From assembly GCF_932526225.1 (NCBI RefSeq), contig NC_064040.1, forward strand, positions 12,252,856-12,316,855: a stretch of DNA of 64,000 nt, written 5' to 3'. The stretch comes from Nematostella vectensis. Taxonomy: Eukaryota; Cnidaria; Anthozoa; Actiniaria; Edwardsiidae. The notes beneath the pieces are model-generated. The model worked only from the letters and a program-made list of their open reading frames with translations. It was not told the DNA's origin and ran no database searches. Positions 1 to 11,900 of the stretch are shown in pieces. The stretch's first letter is position 1. Every line of letters starts with the position of its first letter. Both the position numbers and the translations under genes were made by a program.

Positions 1-1721
1 GGATAATATAAGAAAGAAACTTACAAAGGTATATATCACGTCTTGAGGTCATTGTGTTGCTATAGAATCTCAGGTTTGTTGCTTGTAAAAATATTGCCGT
101 AAAATACCAATTTCCTATACATTCCACTATCTGTTGCTTGTCCCCCATTGTACTTTCCCCGGCAAAAGAATAAACATGGCTTGGATTTCATGTACGATTA
201 GTGTAAACCTCCCTATACGCTCACAAATAGAGTTTATTTTAATGATACTCCGCAGGAATTGATAGCTGTGAACACCGTTGCTGTAAAAATCATCAAGTTC
301 CAAGGTGAGTCTAGATTAACGACTTGTTATCGTTGCGTCACGAAAGACAAAGTTCTCTTCCGTTAGAAGGTTAGGCTCTTAGAAAAGTAAGCAATGCCGG
401 GGATAGCGGAAAAGGCTACCTGCCACAGACTCCTTGCTGTTGTTTTTTTGATGGCCGAGTAAAATAAGAGTTCCAAGAACACATGTAGATTCGTTTGTGA
501 GCGGTGTTTTCATTTGGCGGCTTTTGAGTTTCGAGAGCTCGCAGGGCGCTTGCCGTAGCTTGGCAGGGCCCGTGGGATTCTTTGTTTTGTCGGTACGTTT
601 TGATATGTCGGTAGGGTTTTCACGTTGGGCTCAATGTAAACGGGGATATTTTGAGAGCAGCAAGCAGAGAAATCACAACGCTGCTTAATTAGGAAATGGT
701 TTGGATCTCTCAACACAAGAAAGCCCAGAAAATCCACTTGAAATATGATCAAGAGTGTTTGATACTCTACAAGGATATACTATCCAACCGATACTACTTG
801 GATATCTAAAGTAAGGCAACCTATCTCATTTATATATCATCTTTCCGATTTCAACTCATATCATGGTGTTCTAGTCACAAGTTTTATATGTATCTCTTTG
901 CCTTTTGCCGTAGTACATCCACTATCAAAACAAAAACACAATTGAATTTTCGATTCACACGTTAACAAAACCTTGCGGTTCGCTAAAGTGATTTAACGTA
1001 TATTTAATCGTTGCGGTAATTAACTCGAATACGCGTTATAGCGAAGACAACAAAGGCCTCCCGCAGAGATCTGTATTTACTTGTTATCTTTTTGTTCTAG
1101 AATTCTAAGAAAACTAAAACCACTTTTTAAAAGTTCTTTATATTTCAAGTAAAGCTTTGTCTAAGTGAGTTTTGATACGTCTCTGAGATCCACCATCGAT
1201 AAATATTATAGCGAGTTTTTCTCGCGTCTGCTTGATTGGTACTTAGTTTACCGCTCGCTTTCGCATGTGGGTCGTTCTAAAGGGATGCCTGCTGGGCCGG
1301 ACCTAGTGCTGTAGTTTGCTTATAGTGATGGCCTTACAAGTAATGCCAGCTGGAGGAGCTGTTGAGTTGCGTTAGTATTATATGATCATGTCCTGCCGAG
1401 GTGGCGATTGCTGAACGATCGGTTGGTCCGTGCGTAGGACACATTCACTTCAAGTCCAATTATGCAGCGTGATCCATTTAGGGTTATTTCCGCTAAGACC
1501 TCTATTCATGACCTGTACCATCCCACTCTCGAAGTGTTACTCCTCTGAGTGCAATCTAATAAGTGATCAAAAAGATCAAATAATCGTCTACAAGCGCACC
1601 CTGTACATTCTCACTTCAATCACTGAAGTAAACACTGTCCCAAGTAAGGCCCTAAGGCAACAAGCTATATTTGGTACAAGTTGTTGGGTAATCCTAATTC
1701 CATTCTCTGTCTCTTTTTCAG
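1..1721. other. Upstream region of dpp, no gene seen
   Basis: No protein-coding stretch with recognisable homology is seen. The region should hold the dpp promoter and one or more 5' untranslated exons, because the first coding exon has a pyrimidine-rich acceptor immediately before it (AG at 1720-1721). I cannot place the transcription start. Confidence 0.4.
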
Positions 1722-1735
1722 TCCTCTCAGGCAAA

Positions 1736-4223
1736 ATGCTTCTCTTACGCTGTTTCTTACTACTGAGTATGTACTTTCCTGTGCACGGTTTGCCCGCCGA
1801 GAGCTCGTCACAGCGAGCGAAACATGAGGTCAGAAACAGCGCGGATTTTCAAATGATGGAGCAGAGATTTCTGGATACCATGGGCATGAGATCGCGGCCT
1901 CGGCCTAAGCGAGGGACACGCATACCACAATACATGCTTGACTTGTACAATAGCCATAAGGCACATCCAGATTGGATCTCTACGCAGTTTCGCTTTGGTG
2001 ACAAGTGGATTGGCGCGAACACGATAAGGGCGTTTCACCATACAGGTAGGATAGGTCAAGCAAGGGGGTTATGCTAGGAAACCGAGCATTGATATCCTGT
2101 TTTATGGTCGCTCCTTATTGTACTGACCCTAAGCGAGAAGTGATTGCTGGCATTTATAGAAAGTTCTTTTCTAATCACACAACCACTCTCACGTCCAACA
2201 ACAGACAAGATTAAAAAAATATGCGCAATGCCAAATGAAAAGCTTTCACAAACAGACCCTGGGGTGTAACAGTACGGTCAATGCTCCATTCATCTTTCTT
2301 GCCTTAACTTTTTATGGCTTATGATACACCGAGTAAGCCGGCCTCCTGTGCCTTTCTTGTGATAGATTCAATATATTTTTTTTCCCGAGAGAATGGCGTA
2401 ACCACTAAGAAACACCGAGTAAGCCGGCCTCCTGTGCCTTTCTTGTGATAGATTCAATACATTTTTTTTCCCGAGTTAATGGCGAAGCCACTAAGAACTG
2501 TTTGTCATTTGATACATCCAAGCATTATTTATTCATTTATACTCTCATTTTGCCTCCCGGCAAACGGGAGGACATCCATTCCACGCGTGTCTAGTAGAAA
2601 ATATTATCGCAGATGTCACGCTAGTACGAAGACAACCATGTAACAACGTCACGCTAGTATGATAAGCAAACAGAGCAAGAGATTTAATCAGAGGCCAAGG
2701 GCAAACTTTTAACTTTCTAGACTGAAGGCTCTTATTTCACAGAAAATGATACCTCCAGAGTAGAAAGTGGCGGGATAAGGTCTTGCAAGTCATGCATTTT
2801 ATGTAGCTCTAGTGCAACGAGTGTGGTGTGATAGTTACTTTGTCTTTTAAAGCAGGCGCGCGCCACCGAAGGACAACGTAAGGCGCATACCTCGAGGATC
2901 AGTTATCCCAATATCAATACCAAACTTAACTAAAAAAAAGGATGCGGTTAATGAGATTTTCTTTCGCTATTTTTAACATTCAAATCGGGTCAATAGACTC
3001 TTGTATACATCAGGGCTTCTGGGTGTGTCAGGTTTTTTGCAGATTTCCGAAGTTCTCCTTTGTTGACTTTTTTTGTTACAGTAATTTTTATATCTAATGA
3101 ATGAAATGCTAGAAGATGTCAATTACATCGGCGGATCTAGGGAGGCTCTCTGGCGTCCCTATTCCTCAGGGATGGTGTCGCTGGTGCAATCCCCTACCCC
3201 CACCTTTCCACTTCAAGAAGGTTTTTGGACCCACCTTTTAATCATAAATTATTATTGCAAGGCAAGAACTTCGTCTTTTTGTGTAAGCCCTTCAAGGATG
3301 ATTAGAATAATTCATGCCAAATAAGAGAGTATGCTCTCTTGCTCTACAAAAGAATCACGTTCTATCTTAATAACCAACTTCTTCAAATTTTTTTTGCAGA
3401 TAACGATGGGATTGACGCTAGTGAAAATTCCAACTTAACAAGAATAATATTTGATTTGTCGACATTGCCCATGTACGAGACAGTGACCTCCGCAGAACTT
3501 CGTCTTTCCACACGAAGCGGCGATCTTAAGCAGCCTTCAAATTCCACGCAACTTTGGATACGTGTGTACCAGGTATTACTGCCTGGAATGGGAGACACGC
3601 CAGCTCTAAGAAGGCTATTGGATTCTCGCGAGGTTGACGCGCGTGTGGCCGGCTGGGAAAGCTTTAACGTCGAGCTCGCGATACAGCACTGGGTTAAAAA
3701 CCCCGAGCAAAATTACGGACTGGATATTCAAGTGACCACCAAAGAAGGTCACAGTATTAAAGATGCAGTGCGCACGCGCGAGCATCACGCGGAGGAAGAC
3801 TGGCACGAGGAGAGACCGCTGATCGTTACTTACAACCATGATGAGCTGCACCATCATCATACGCGGAGAAAACGGAGCCTGCGGTCCGGCGGCGCCAAAA
3901 GACGGCGCCCGCAGTACTGTCAGCGGCATCCTCTTTATGTGGATTTTACTGATGTTGGTTGGAATGACTGGATCGTAGCGCCACCGGGCTACCACGCTTT
4001 CTATTGTACTGGCGTATGTCCCTATCCCATTGCAAAGCACTTGAACGCTACAAATCACGCGATTGTACAGACAATCATGAATACTGTAGACAGCAATGTC
4101 CCAAATGCGTGTTGTATTCCAACCACTTTGAATCCAATTAGCATACTCTCCCTAAACGAATTCGATAAAGTCGTGCTCAAGAACTACAAGGACATGGTGA
4201 TTGAAGGGTGCGGCTGTAGGTAG
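1736..4223 (+). CDS. dpp: Dpp / BMP2/4-type TGF-beta ligand precursor, two coding exons
   Basis: Secreted morphogen of the BMP2/4 (Dpp) class, expected to signal through BMP type I/II receptors in axis patterning. Coding exons are 1736-2045 and 3400-4223, joined in phase 1 (TACAG|GTAGG donor, TTTTTGCAG acceptor), giving 377 residues. Residues 1-18 form a signal peptide. The prodomain contains IPQYMLDLY at 63-71, typical of BMP2/4. A furin site RRKR (259-262) releases a mature chain of about 115 residues with the seven cystines of the knot (277, 306, 310, 341, 342, 374, 376) and the CGCR end. N319 in HLNAT is the usual BMP2/4 glycosylation site; N115 and N151 are further sequons. An upstream open stretch from 1430 runs into this frame but lies before a splice acceptor, so ATG 1736 is preferred. 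Family assignment is very secure. BMP5-8 is less likely because the knot matches BMP2/4 so closely. Confidence 0.96.
2326..2497. repeat. 86-bp tandem duplication in dpp intron
   Basis: Two head-to-tail copies (2326-2411 and 2412-2497) start with ACACCGAGTAAGCCGG and differ at only a few positions. They lie inside the single coding intron of dpp. Confidence 0.9.
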
Positions 4224-5942
4224 GGTCACGTGACCCACAATGGGAGATGTTGCGGCGAGACGACGCCGAGCCGAAATCGAGCAGTCACGTGCTCTATGGA
4301 TGAAAAGCTTCAGTCGCCATACCTACTAAGGTGGACCGGACGATATGCATGCCTTCAAGGATGATTAGAACGGGCAATACATAATTCAAGGAGGGCAATG
4401 CTAGTTGTCATGGTTATAGTTAGCATGGTTACATCAAAGTGAATGGTAGCAGTGCCGACATGACTACAAGCATATCTAATGGCTAAAGGCCATGGAACAA
4501 AATCGGATAAATGTGGGTGAGAGATATGTCCCCGTCCCGGGGATATTTGTCCGATATTCTACTCAGTTGTCAGAGTGTTTTTATTATGACACTAGATGAT
4601 AAAAAAGCTGTACAAAAAATCAGTGTACAAGAAAACATTTAGCGGCCAATGCACTGCCGCAAGAGAAACCAATATACGATATTTAGATCCAAATCAACGC
4701 CATACATAAGTGGTTCTCCTCTCATATCAGGGAAAATAGCCGATTAAAAGTCTTCAGCAAACGCGTGTTTAGTCTAGATAGAAGAAAATCGATTTTTCTT
4801 TCTTAAATGACCATAAAAGCACTAGTCACAAAAATTATAGATCTCGCTGTTTCGCGAGTTTTTAAACCTGAAGAATAATGGAGATACAATGGGGAGGGAG
4901 GGGTGGGTGGGGACGTCTTTCTTTCGCAAATTAGCTCAAAATCTAATTCCTGTTATCTGTGTTAGTCATGTACGTACTCCACAGATTATTGTAAGACATA
5001 CTAAGTTATAAAGAAAGTTATATGATGCGGGTACCCTGTGGAAATAGCAGACCAACTAGATAGCTGCCAAGCACTGATTAGATATGCGGGCGACACTTTG
5101 ACCTAAACATCATTGTAGTGTTGTTTTTATTTTAATCGATTTTTTAAAATATGAATTTGACCACATGCAAAGCATGAAAACATTTCTATTTTCAGTAATG
5201 GCCTAAAAAAGCAAAATAAAAATGAAATCAAATAGGGATGGAAATCCCATTTTTAACCACAGGGATCCCGATATTGAAAACATTTGTGTGAGAAAAGGGA
5301 AAGTTCCTATGTTCAGATTATTAAGGAAATATTATATGAATATATAAATATATGAATATAGCCCGGGATAGTGGGGATGGGTATTCTACCATTGTATAGA
5401 AGAAATAAACTCATTTCTATGAAGTCGATTGTCGTGTTAATACGATCCATTATATAAGACCTCGATACTCAGCCACCCGCGCCATCTTTGAGCCGTTTTC
5501 TATATAACCAGGGGTCCTGTATGATTTTACCGCAAAAAAACAGGGCTTTTTGGCCTGGAAAAAATAGCCGACAAGAGAAGCATGGACGAGCCTAAACACG
5601 ATGGTGTTTGCTATCTGGCTTCAAGAGCGCCTACTCTAAGTTAGCACCAATATGCGACTTGCACAAAGAAATCACGTGACAGAACGAATGGGCTTTTGAC
5701 GAGTGCGGCTGTACGAGACGATTTTTTTCCATTGTTTTATGCAAGCTTGTGTGCGTTGCCATATCGCGGTTTCCTGTGTTTGTCAGCGGCTTACTAGTCA
5801 GGGAACGCCTGTTGCTAATTGACGTTGGCCGTCAGAAAATCACCTCGAATTACATAAGTAAAACCTTTTACTGGCCTTCAGTATAAGACTCCCTGGCGTG
5901 AAATGCGGCCATGTGATCGATTTAGCAGCCACAAATGAGAAA
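4224..5942. other. dpp 3' UTR and intergenic spacer before ABCB10
   Basis: No coding exon is recognised. The part just after 4223 should be the dpp 3' UTR; an AATAAA at about 5403 is one possible poly(A) signal but is not certain. The last few hundred bases should carry the ABCB10 promoter. Several short ATGs (5903, 5911, 5935) precede the assigned ABCB10 start in other frames and soon meet stops, so they are possible upstream ORFs. Confidence 0.4.
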
Positions 5943-8900
5943 ATGCTTGCTCTGAGATCCCTCAAGTATCAAAGACTTCCAATTATTTTGGCGCAAAATG
6001 GCGCAAACAGTTGCCGAAGTGTATATGGTTTCTCTTGCAGACAAGCCCTAGGAATTCCTGCAAGAAATGGTCTGTATAGCGATGGATTCAGAGCCTATTG
6101 CAATCCTTTTACTTATGTAATTGGCAAAGCAAAGTGTTACTCGAGGTTTTCTAGTCTGAATTGCAGAGGCGTTTTAAATTTTGCCCCGAGGTATAGTTCA
6201 AGGAAACGTTGGTTCTGCAACCGAAAAGAGTTACAAAAAGAAAACAAAGTTGGAGATAAAATCAAAAAGGAGGATTCTAGAACTGATGTCTACCGATTGC
6301 TTAATTTGGCAAAACCAGAACGATGGAGAATTGCAGGTAAACTTAAATAATATTTGGCGAGGAAATGGTATAAATAGTGTGGATGTGTTTGATTAGTGTT
6401 AATAAAGCGGCCTGTTTGTGAGGCAGATAAAGGATGAGCTTCTTTTACCATCTTATAACCAAACAATCCCAATGTAATTAATTGATTAAATTGATAATTG
6501 GTATCAACCACGCCCGTACACAGGGAGTTGTGCAGGGTGAACTCACCCCCCTTGGCAGCCAAAACAAGGGTAATAAAGGAATCCTCAAATACTATGCTTT
6601 TTACATATGATACCTATGACTGCGCACCCCCCTCAGCCAATCCTAAGTATGCGCCTGTTAATTGATAGTAATATATATTGATTTACTAAAAATATTGACT
6701 TAACTTATGAACAATTAATCATCAAAATTTGGGTGAGTCTTATTGACAAGAATTGATAACAGAAAAATTTGAGTGAGTATCAATTGCTATCAATTTCTGA
6801 TAATAGTTGATAACAATTTAGTTAATATATTCACTTATCAATTTTATCAATTACTTTTTGATAGTCGATTTCTTATTAATTAGTTACGTCAGGAAACAGT
6901 AGTAGTCTGAAGAGAGTTTGAAGATGATAATACTAGTAAATGTTATACAGTAAACAATAAAACAACCATATCATTGTTAGATTACCACTTGAGAGGTTAC
7001 AAGGATTAGAAACTGTTAAACTAATTCCCATTTATTTGTACTTAGTTACTGTAAACTACAGTAGGACTCACTGCTAACTCAACATTTACCTATGATTACT
7101 GTGATTTTCACTATTATTCTTAAACTTTTTTTCCTTAATTTCCAGCTGCTAAACCACTTTTTGACTTCTGTCATTCAAATTAACTTACAAAATAACAAAT
7201 TGGGTCCCAGCTCACACAAAACAAGATTGCGGCCATGACTCACTGTGTTCTATAATTTCTTTCAGCTGCCATAGGATTGTTGTTGGTATCTTCATCTGTG
7301 ACAATGGCAGTTCCTTTCTCTATTGGGAAGATCATTGATATTATTTACACTGCAAGTGAAGATCCTGAAAGAATGATGAATCTCCTGAAAACAATATGTC
7401 AAGTCCTTTGTGGTGTATTTCTACTGGGAGGAGCTGCAAACTTTGGAAGAGTGTATCTAATTCAAGTCTCAGGTATTCCAAATACACTAAACATAAGCAT
7501 AGAAGCTACACTATCATTTGATTAATTCTCATATTGGATCCACCACTACATACTACTTTCACTAAAGAACATTAAATTGCATTTTTGTCACTGTCTAACA
7601 AATGCCATTTTTTTAGGTCAAAGAATTGTCAAGCAGCTTCGTCAAAATCTGTTCTCCTCTATTTTGAGACAAGAGACTGCATTTTTTGATCGTACCAAGA
7701 CTGGGGAGCTGGTCAACCGCCTGTCTGCTGACACCATTCTTGTTGGCAAAGCAGTCACTGATAATGTCTCAGATGGCCTCCGTGCTGTGGCACAAGTTAC
7801 TGCTGGTGTATCCATGATGGTAAATAAATTCCTCTGATGTTTCTCATCCCTTTGTTTTACCCCCCCCCCCTCCCCTCTAAAATGCTATTAGTATCCTTCT
7901 TTTCCAAAAGAGAAAACATTCACTTGGCAAGTCAATGCAATAAAGGCCAAAAAAGGCCTCATGTTAATTTTGGGTGAAAATCATTGATGCACAACAACAT
8001 TAGTCAAAATATGGGGAGTTCAATAAGTGTGCTCCTCATTGCAATATTCATATAAAAAATCAAAGTCAATATGACTTTGTGGCAAAGCAGATCATTAGAT
8101 TATTCTCATTATGAATGACTGTTGTTTGAGGATTCAGGGCCATAACATTCCGGTAAGGGGGTCAGCTACTGTACCTTCCTACTCCCTTCACCCCCTGGCC
8201 TCCCTGCCCACAGTAGAGTGTAATCTTTCAAAGTACATATGATCAACTAATAATAAACTTTGTTAATTCAATGTTTCAGGCTTATGTATCACCAAAGCTG
8301 ACTGGGATAGTCTTGTTGATCGTGCCTCCTGTTGCTGTGGGTGCTGTGGTGTATGGCAGATTTCTAAGGTCAATTACCAAAAGAACACAAGACTCTCTTG
8401 CAGATGCAACCCAGGTATAGTGTATTTTTATTGGTACGTAAAAAAAAGGAACATGCCATGGCAGCCAATGTTTTTTTTGGGGGGGGGAGAAAGCTGAAGA
8501 TGCTTCACATTTAGGAGGTGGGGGTCAAGGGAGAGGTTTCCTCAAGGGATATTTGTGGTTAACTCCAGAGAGATCTATGAGCTAAGCTTCCTTATTATGC
8601 AGGGCTATTGCCATGGCAACATTATTAGTAACTTAGTAACTGAAGCACTATTGTGAATTAGGTTGCAGAAGAGCGAATTTCTAATATTCATGTGGTCAGA
8701 GCATTTGGTCAAGAAAACAGAGAAATTAAATCGTGAGTACAGCTTGATGAATCTAAGAACTTTGATTTGATTTAGATGATAATAGACAGGAAATAAGCTT
8801 CCTTCACTGGTAATTATACTCAAATGATACTCTTCTCAGCTACACAGATCGAGTCGAGTATGTTCTGCAGCTGGCAAAGAGAGAAGCACTCGCTAGAGCT

Positions 8901-11900
8901 GTGTTTTTTGGTTTTGTAAGTACTCAAAGGATTCTATCTTAATAGATATACCTAGATGAGCTGCAGATTGTTTTGTTTGTCATTTACAAAAGACAGGAGA
9001 AATGTTTTTAAGATGTTGATTGTAAGGGACATTAGACACAAATGTTAATACCATGTCTATAAATGTCAACCATTGTGTAGTCAGTCTTTCCAATGGGGAA
9101 TGCAAAGACATGCTGTGGACATTACACAAATGGTGTAAAATCTGATTAGTCTATATTTCTAAATAAACATCACTTTTTGATGATCAGAGGGGAATGTACA
9201 CTCACTGTGCTTACCCTTATACATTGTATACATCTGATTATCATCACTAGGAGTGACTGGTTTCACTAGTATTACCAGTTCGTATAGAGGGGGGGGGGGG
9301 GGTAATTTTTCTAAAATCATATGGATGACCATAAGGGGCATGGGTGTTACTCCCCAGGTTTTTTAATGTCTCTCCCAGACTGGCTTGACTGAGTGTTGAT
9401 TTTAAATATTTCCATTCCATTCCTTGTCAGACAGGTTTGACAGATTGTTGATTTCAAATGTTTTTATTCTTTTTCTTATCAACCGGTTTGACTGAGTGTT
9501 GATTTCAAATGTTTCCTTTGCATTCCTTGTCAGACCAGTTTGACTTAGTGTTAATTTCAAGTGTTTTTATTCTTTTTCTTGTCAGACAAGTTTGACTGAG
9601 CTTTGATACAAGTCTTTTCATTCTATTTCTTGTCATACCGGTTTGGCTGAGTGTTAATTTCAAGTGTTTTCATTCTTTTTCTTGCCAGACTGGTTTGGCT
9701 GAGTGTTGATTTCAGGTTTTCTCATTCTATTTCTTGTCAGACGGGTTTGTCAGGTAACTTGATAGTGCTGTCAGTGCTGTACAGCGGTGGAATGATGATG
9801 ACCAGTGCACAGATCTCAGTTGGTGAACTCACCTCCTTCATGCTCTACACCGGTTTTGTGGGTGTCTCCATTGCAGGTAAAGCAACATGCAGGCCCTCTC
9901 CCATGTGGGACACTGACTAATTACAAAGATTGTTGATGTCTCTTTGATTTCACAAATTTCGAGATCGAAAAATCCTAAAATTAAAGCCACATGAAGAGCA
10001 AGTGTAAGGGTGACGTTTTGTGCTTCATACAGTTGAAGGATTAAGCCAGGGGGAGAGGGGGGTCTTCAGGGTAAAAGTGATACGGATGCTCGTCAGGAAA
10101 TTTGAAAAATAACCATAAAAATACCTGCACACCAAAAATTGCTACCCTAAAAAATATCTATAAAGAGGCTACAACATACTTTTTCAACCTTTTGTTGATT
10201 TAAGCTTGTCTACACCACGCCTGCGCTGACACGCCTGCGCTCCTAGTAAAAAGCGGCAATCTCACCAGCTTACTTCCGGTCGATTGCGTAACACGGTCGA
10301 TTACGTAATCTCCAATTATTTTTATCGGAAAACGCGAAATGTCAAAATTTTAAAAAGCAGTGTGTCTATTGAAAGTTTCTTCGAGGATGTGACTGATAAT
10401 TTAGAGCGGATGGCCTGTTGAATAGCGCGGATTCTAATAGATGATTTTTTGTCTTGTTGGTTGAGGTTCCCGTCGGCTTTCCGAAAGTAAAAACTGGTGA
10501 CATATGTCTTGTTTGCCTTCATGTAGGTCTCAGCTCCTTCTACTCCGAGCTGATGAAGGGGATCGGAGCCAGCAGTCGTGTGTGGCAGCTGAGTGACAGA
10601 AAACCCGCCATGTCTTTTACAGGTTTGTGTGCTGCTCATGTGTCCTCGCAGTTGTCAAAGAGGAAAATAAGCCAACATACTAAGTGCTTATGTTTAATGC
10701 TTCTCTGGAAACAGATTGGTTTGGCTGAGGTTTTGAGACATCCAGGGTAGTCTCAGATATATGGTAGCAGAAATTAAAATAAAAAAATATCTTGGTTGTA
10801 TCGTAATTTCAATATTTTCAATATATTATCAATATAGATTATCACTTGATATGGAATCACGATTTGACTTATCCGTGTCACGTCTCTGTTCGTCCGCGTT
10901 CTCGATTGTTTGTTTCGGCAGTAGAAACATCTATGGTAAGCTGCTATCCAAACCCGGCTTTTTCAAACAAACAAACAAACAAACGAGAACTTGAAAGAAC
11001 AGAGACGCAAAACGGATAAGTGAACTAATAGAAAATAAACAGGCAGGAAGTAAGCTCAGGTTCTAGCAGGGCAGGGTTACCCTTTTTCGTAGCGAATGAT
11101 AAAGGTATCTCACGAACGACAAATGCTTGAAACGTCAGCGAAACAACTTTGCTTTCCGGAAGGCTTCTCAACTGTGTTTTATATTCCTGTTCTCGCCACG
11201 CCTACGCAGACCATCAACTTTTCTACAGCTTGCCAGGTCTTACTTGTTTCCAGTTAGATTATAAGTAGAGAGAAAAACTCAATCAAAAAACTCAATCAGA
11301 CAGTAATCATTTCCATATGTTACCTATGACTGCGCACCCCCCCCCCCCCAGCCAATCCTGGGTACGCGCCTGGTGTTGACTGCAGTGTCAACTCATACAA
11401 CTCTGTACATGGAAACAGAAAAAGGTTTACTATATTGCTTTGTTTTTTTAAAATCATGTATTTTGTTTTTCCACAGGAGGTCTCCAGCCTTCTATTGATG
11501 TGCTGGCTCGGGGCATCCAGTTCAAAAACGTGAACTTTACTTACCCCTCCAGGCCCAATGCAAGGATATTCGCTGACCTGAGTCTGGACATGCGTGCGGG
11601 CTCAGTCACGGCAGTGGTCGGGCCGAGTGGGTCTGGGAAGAGTACGTTAGGGGCGCTCCTTCTAAGGCTCTATGACCCTGAAAGTGGCTCTGTCTTCGTG
11701 GGGGGTCACGACGTCAAATCGCTGTCTCTTGATTGGCTGAGAGGGGCTGTCGGCGCAGTCCATCAAGTAAGTGGACCGGACACTAGGGAAAAACCCTCTC
11801 TAGCCAGTCTAGTCTTGTTTGTTGGATATTATTATCAACATTCCCATCATCACCCTCGCCAAGAAAGTCTTACATTTTTACCATCGATGTCCTTCCTTCT

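Noticed and set aside
1430..1735. N-terminal extension of Dpp by an open frame of 102 codons
   Set aside because: It would put the signal peptide inside the protein; a splice acceptor sits at 1720-1721 and ATG 1736 directly starts a good signal peptide.
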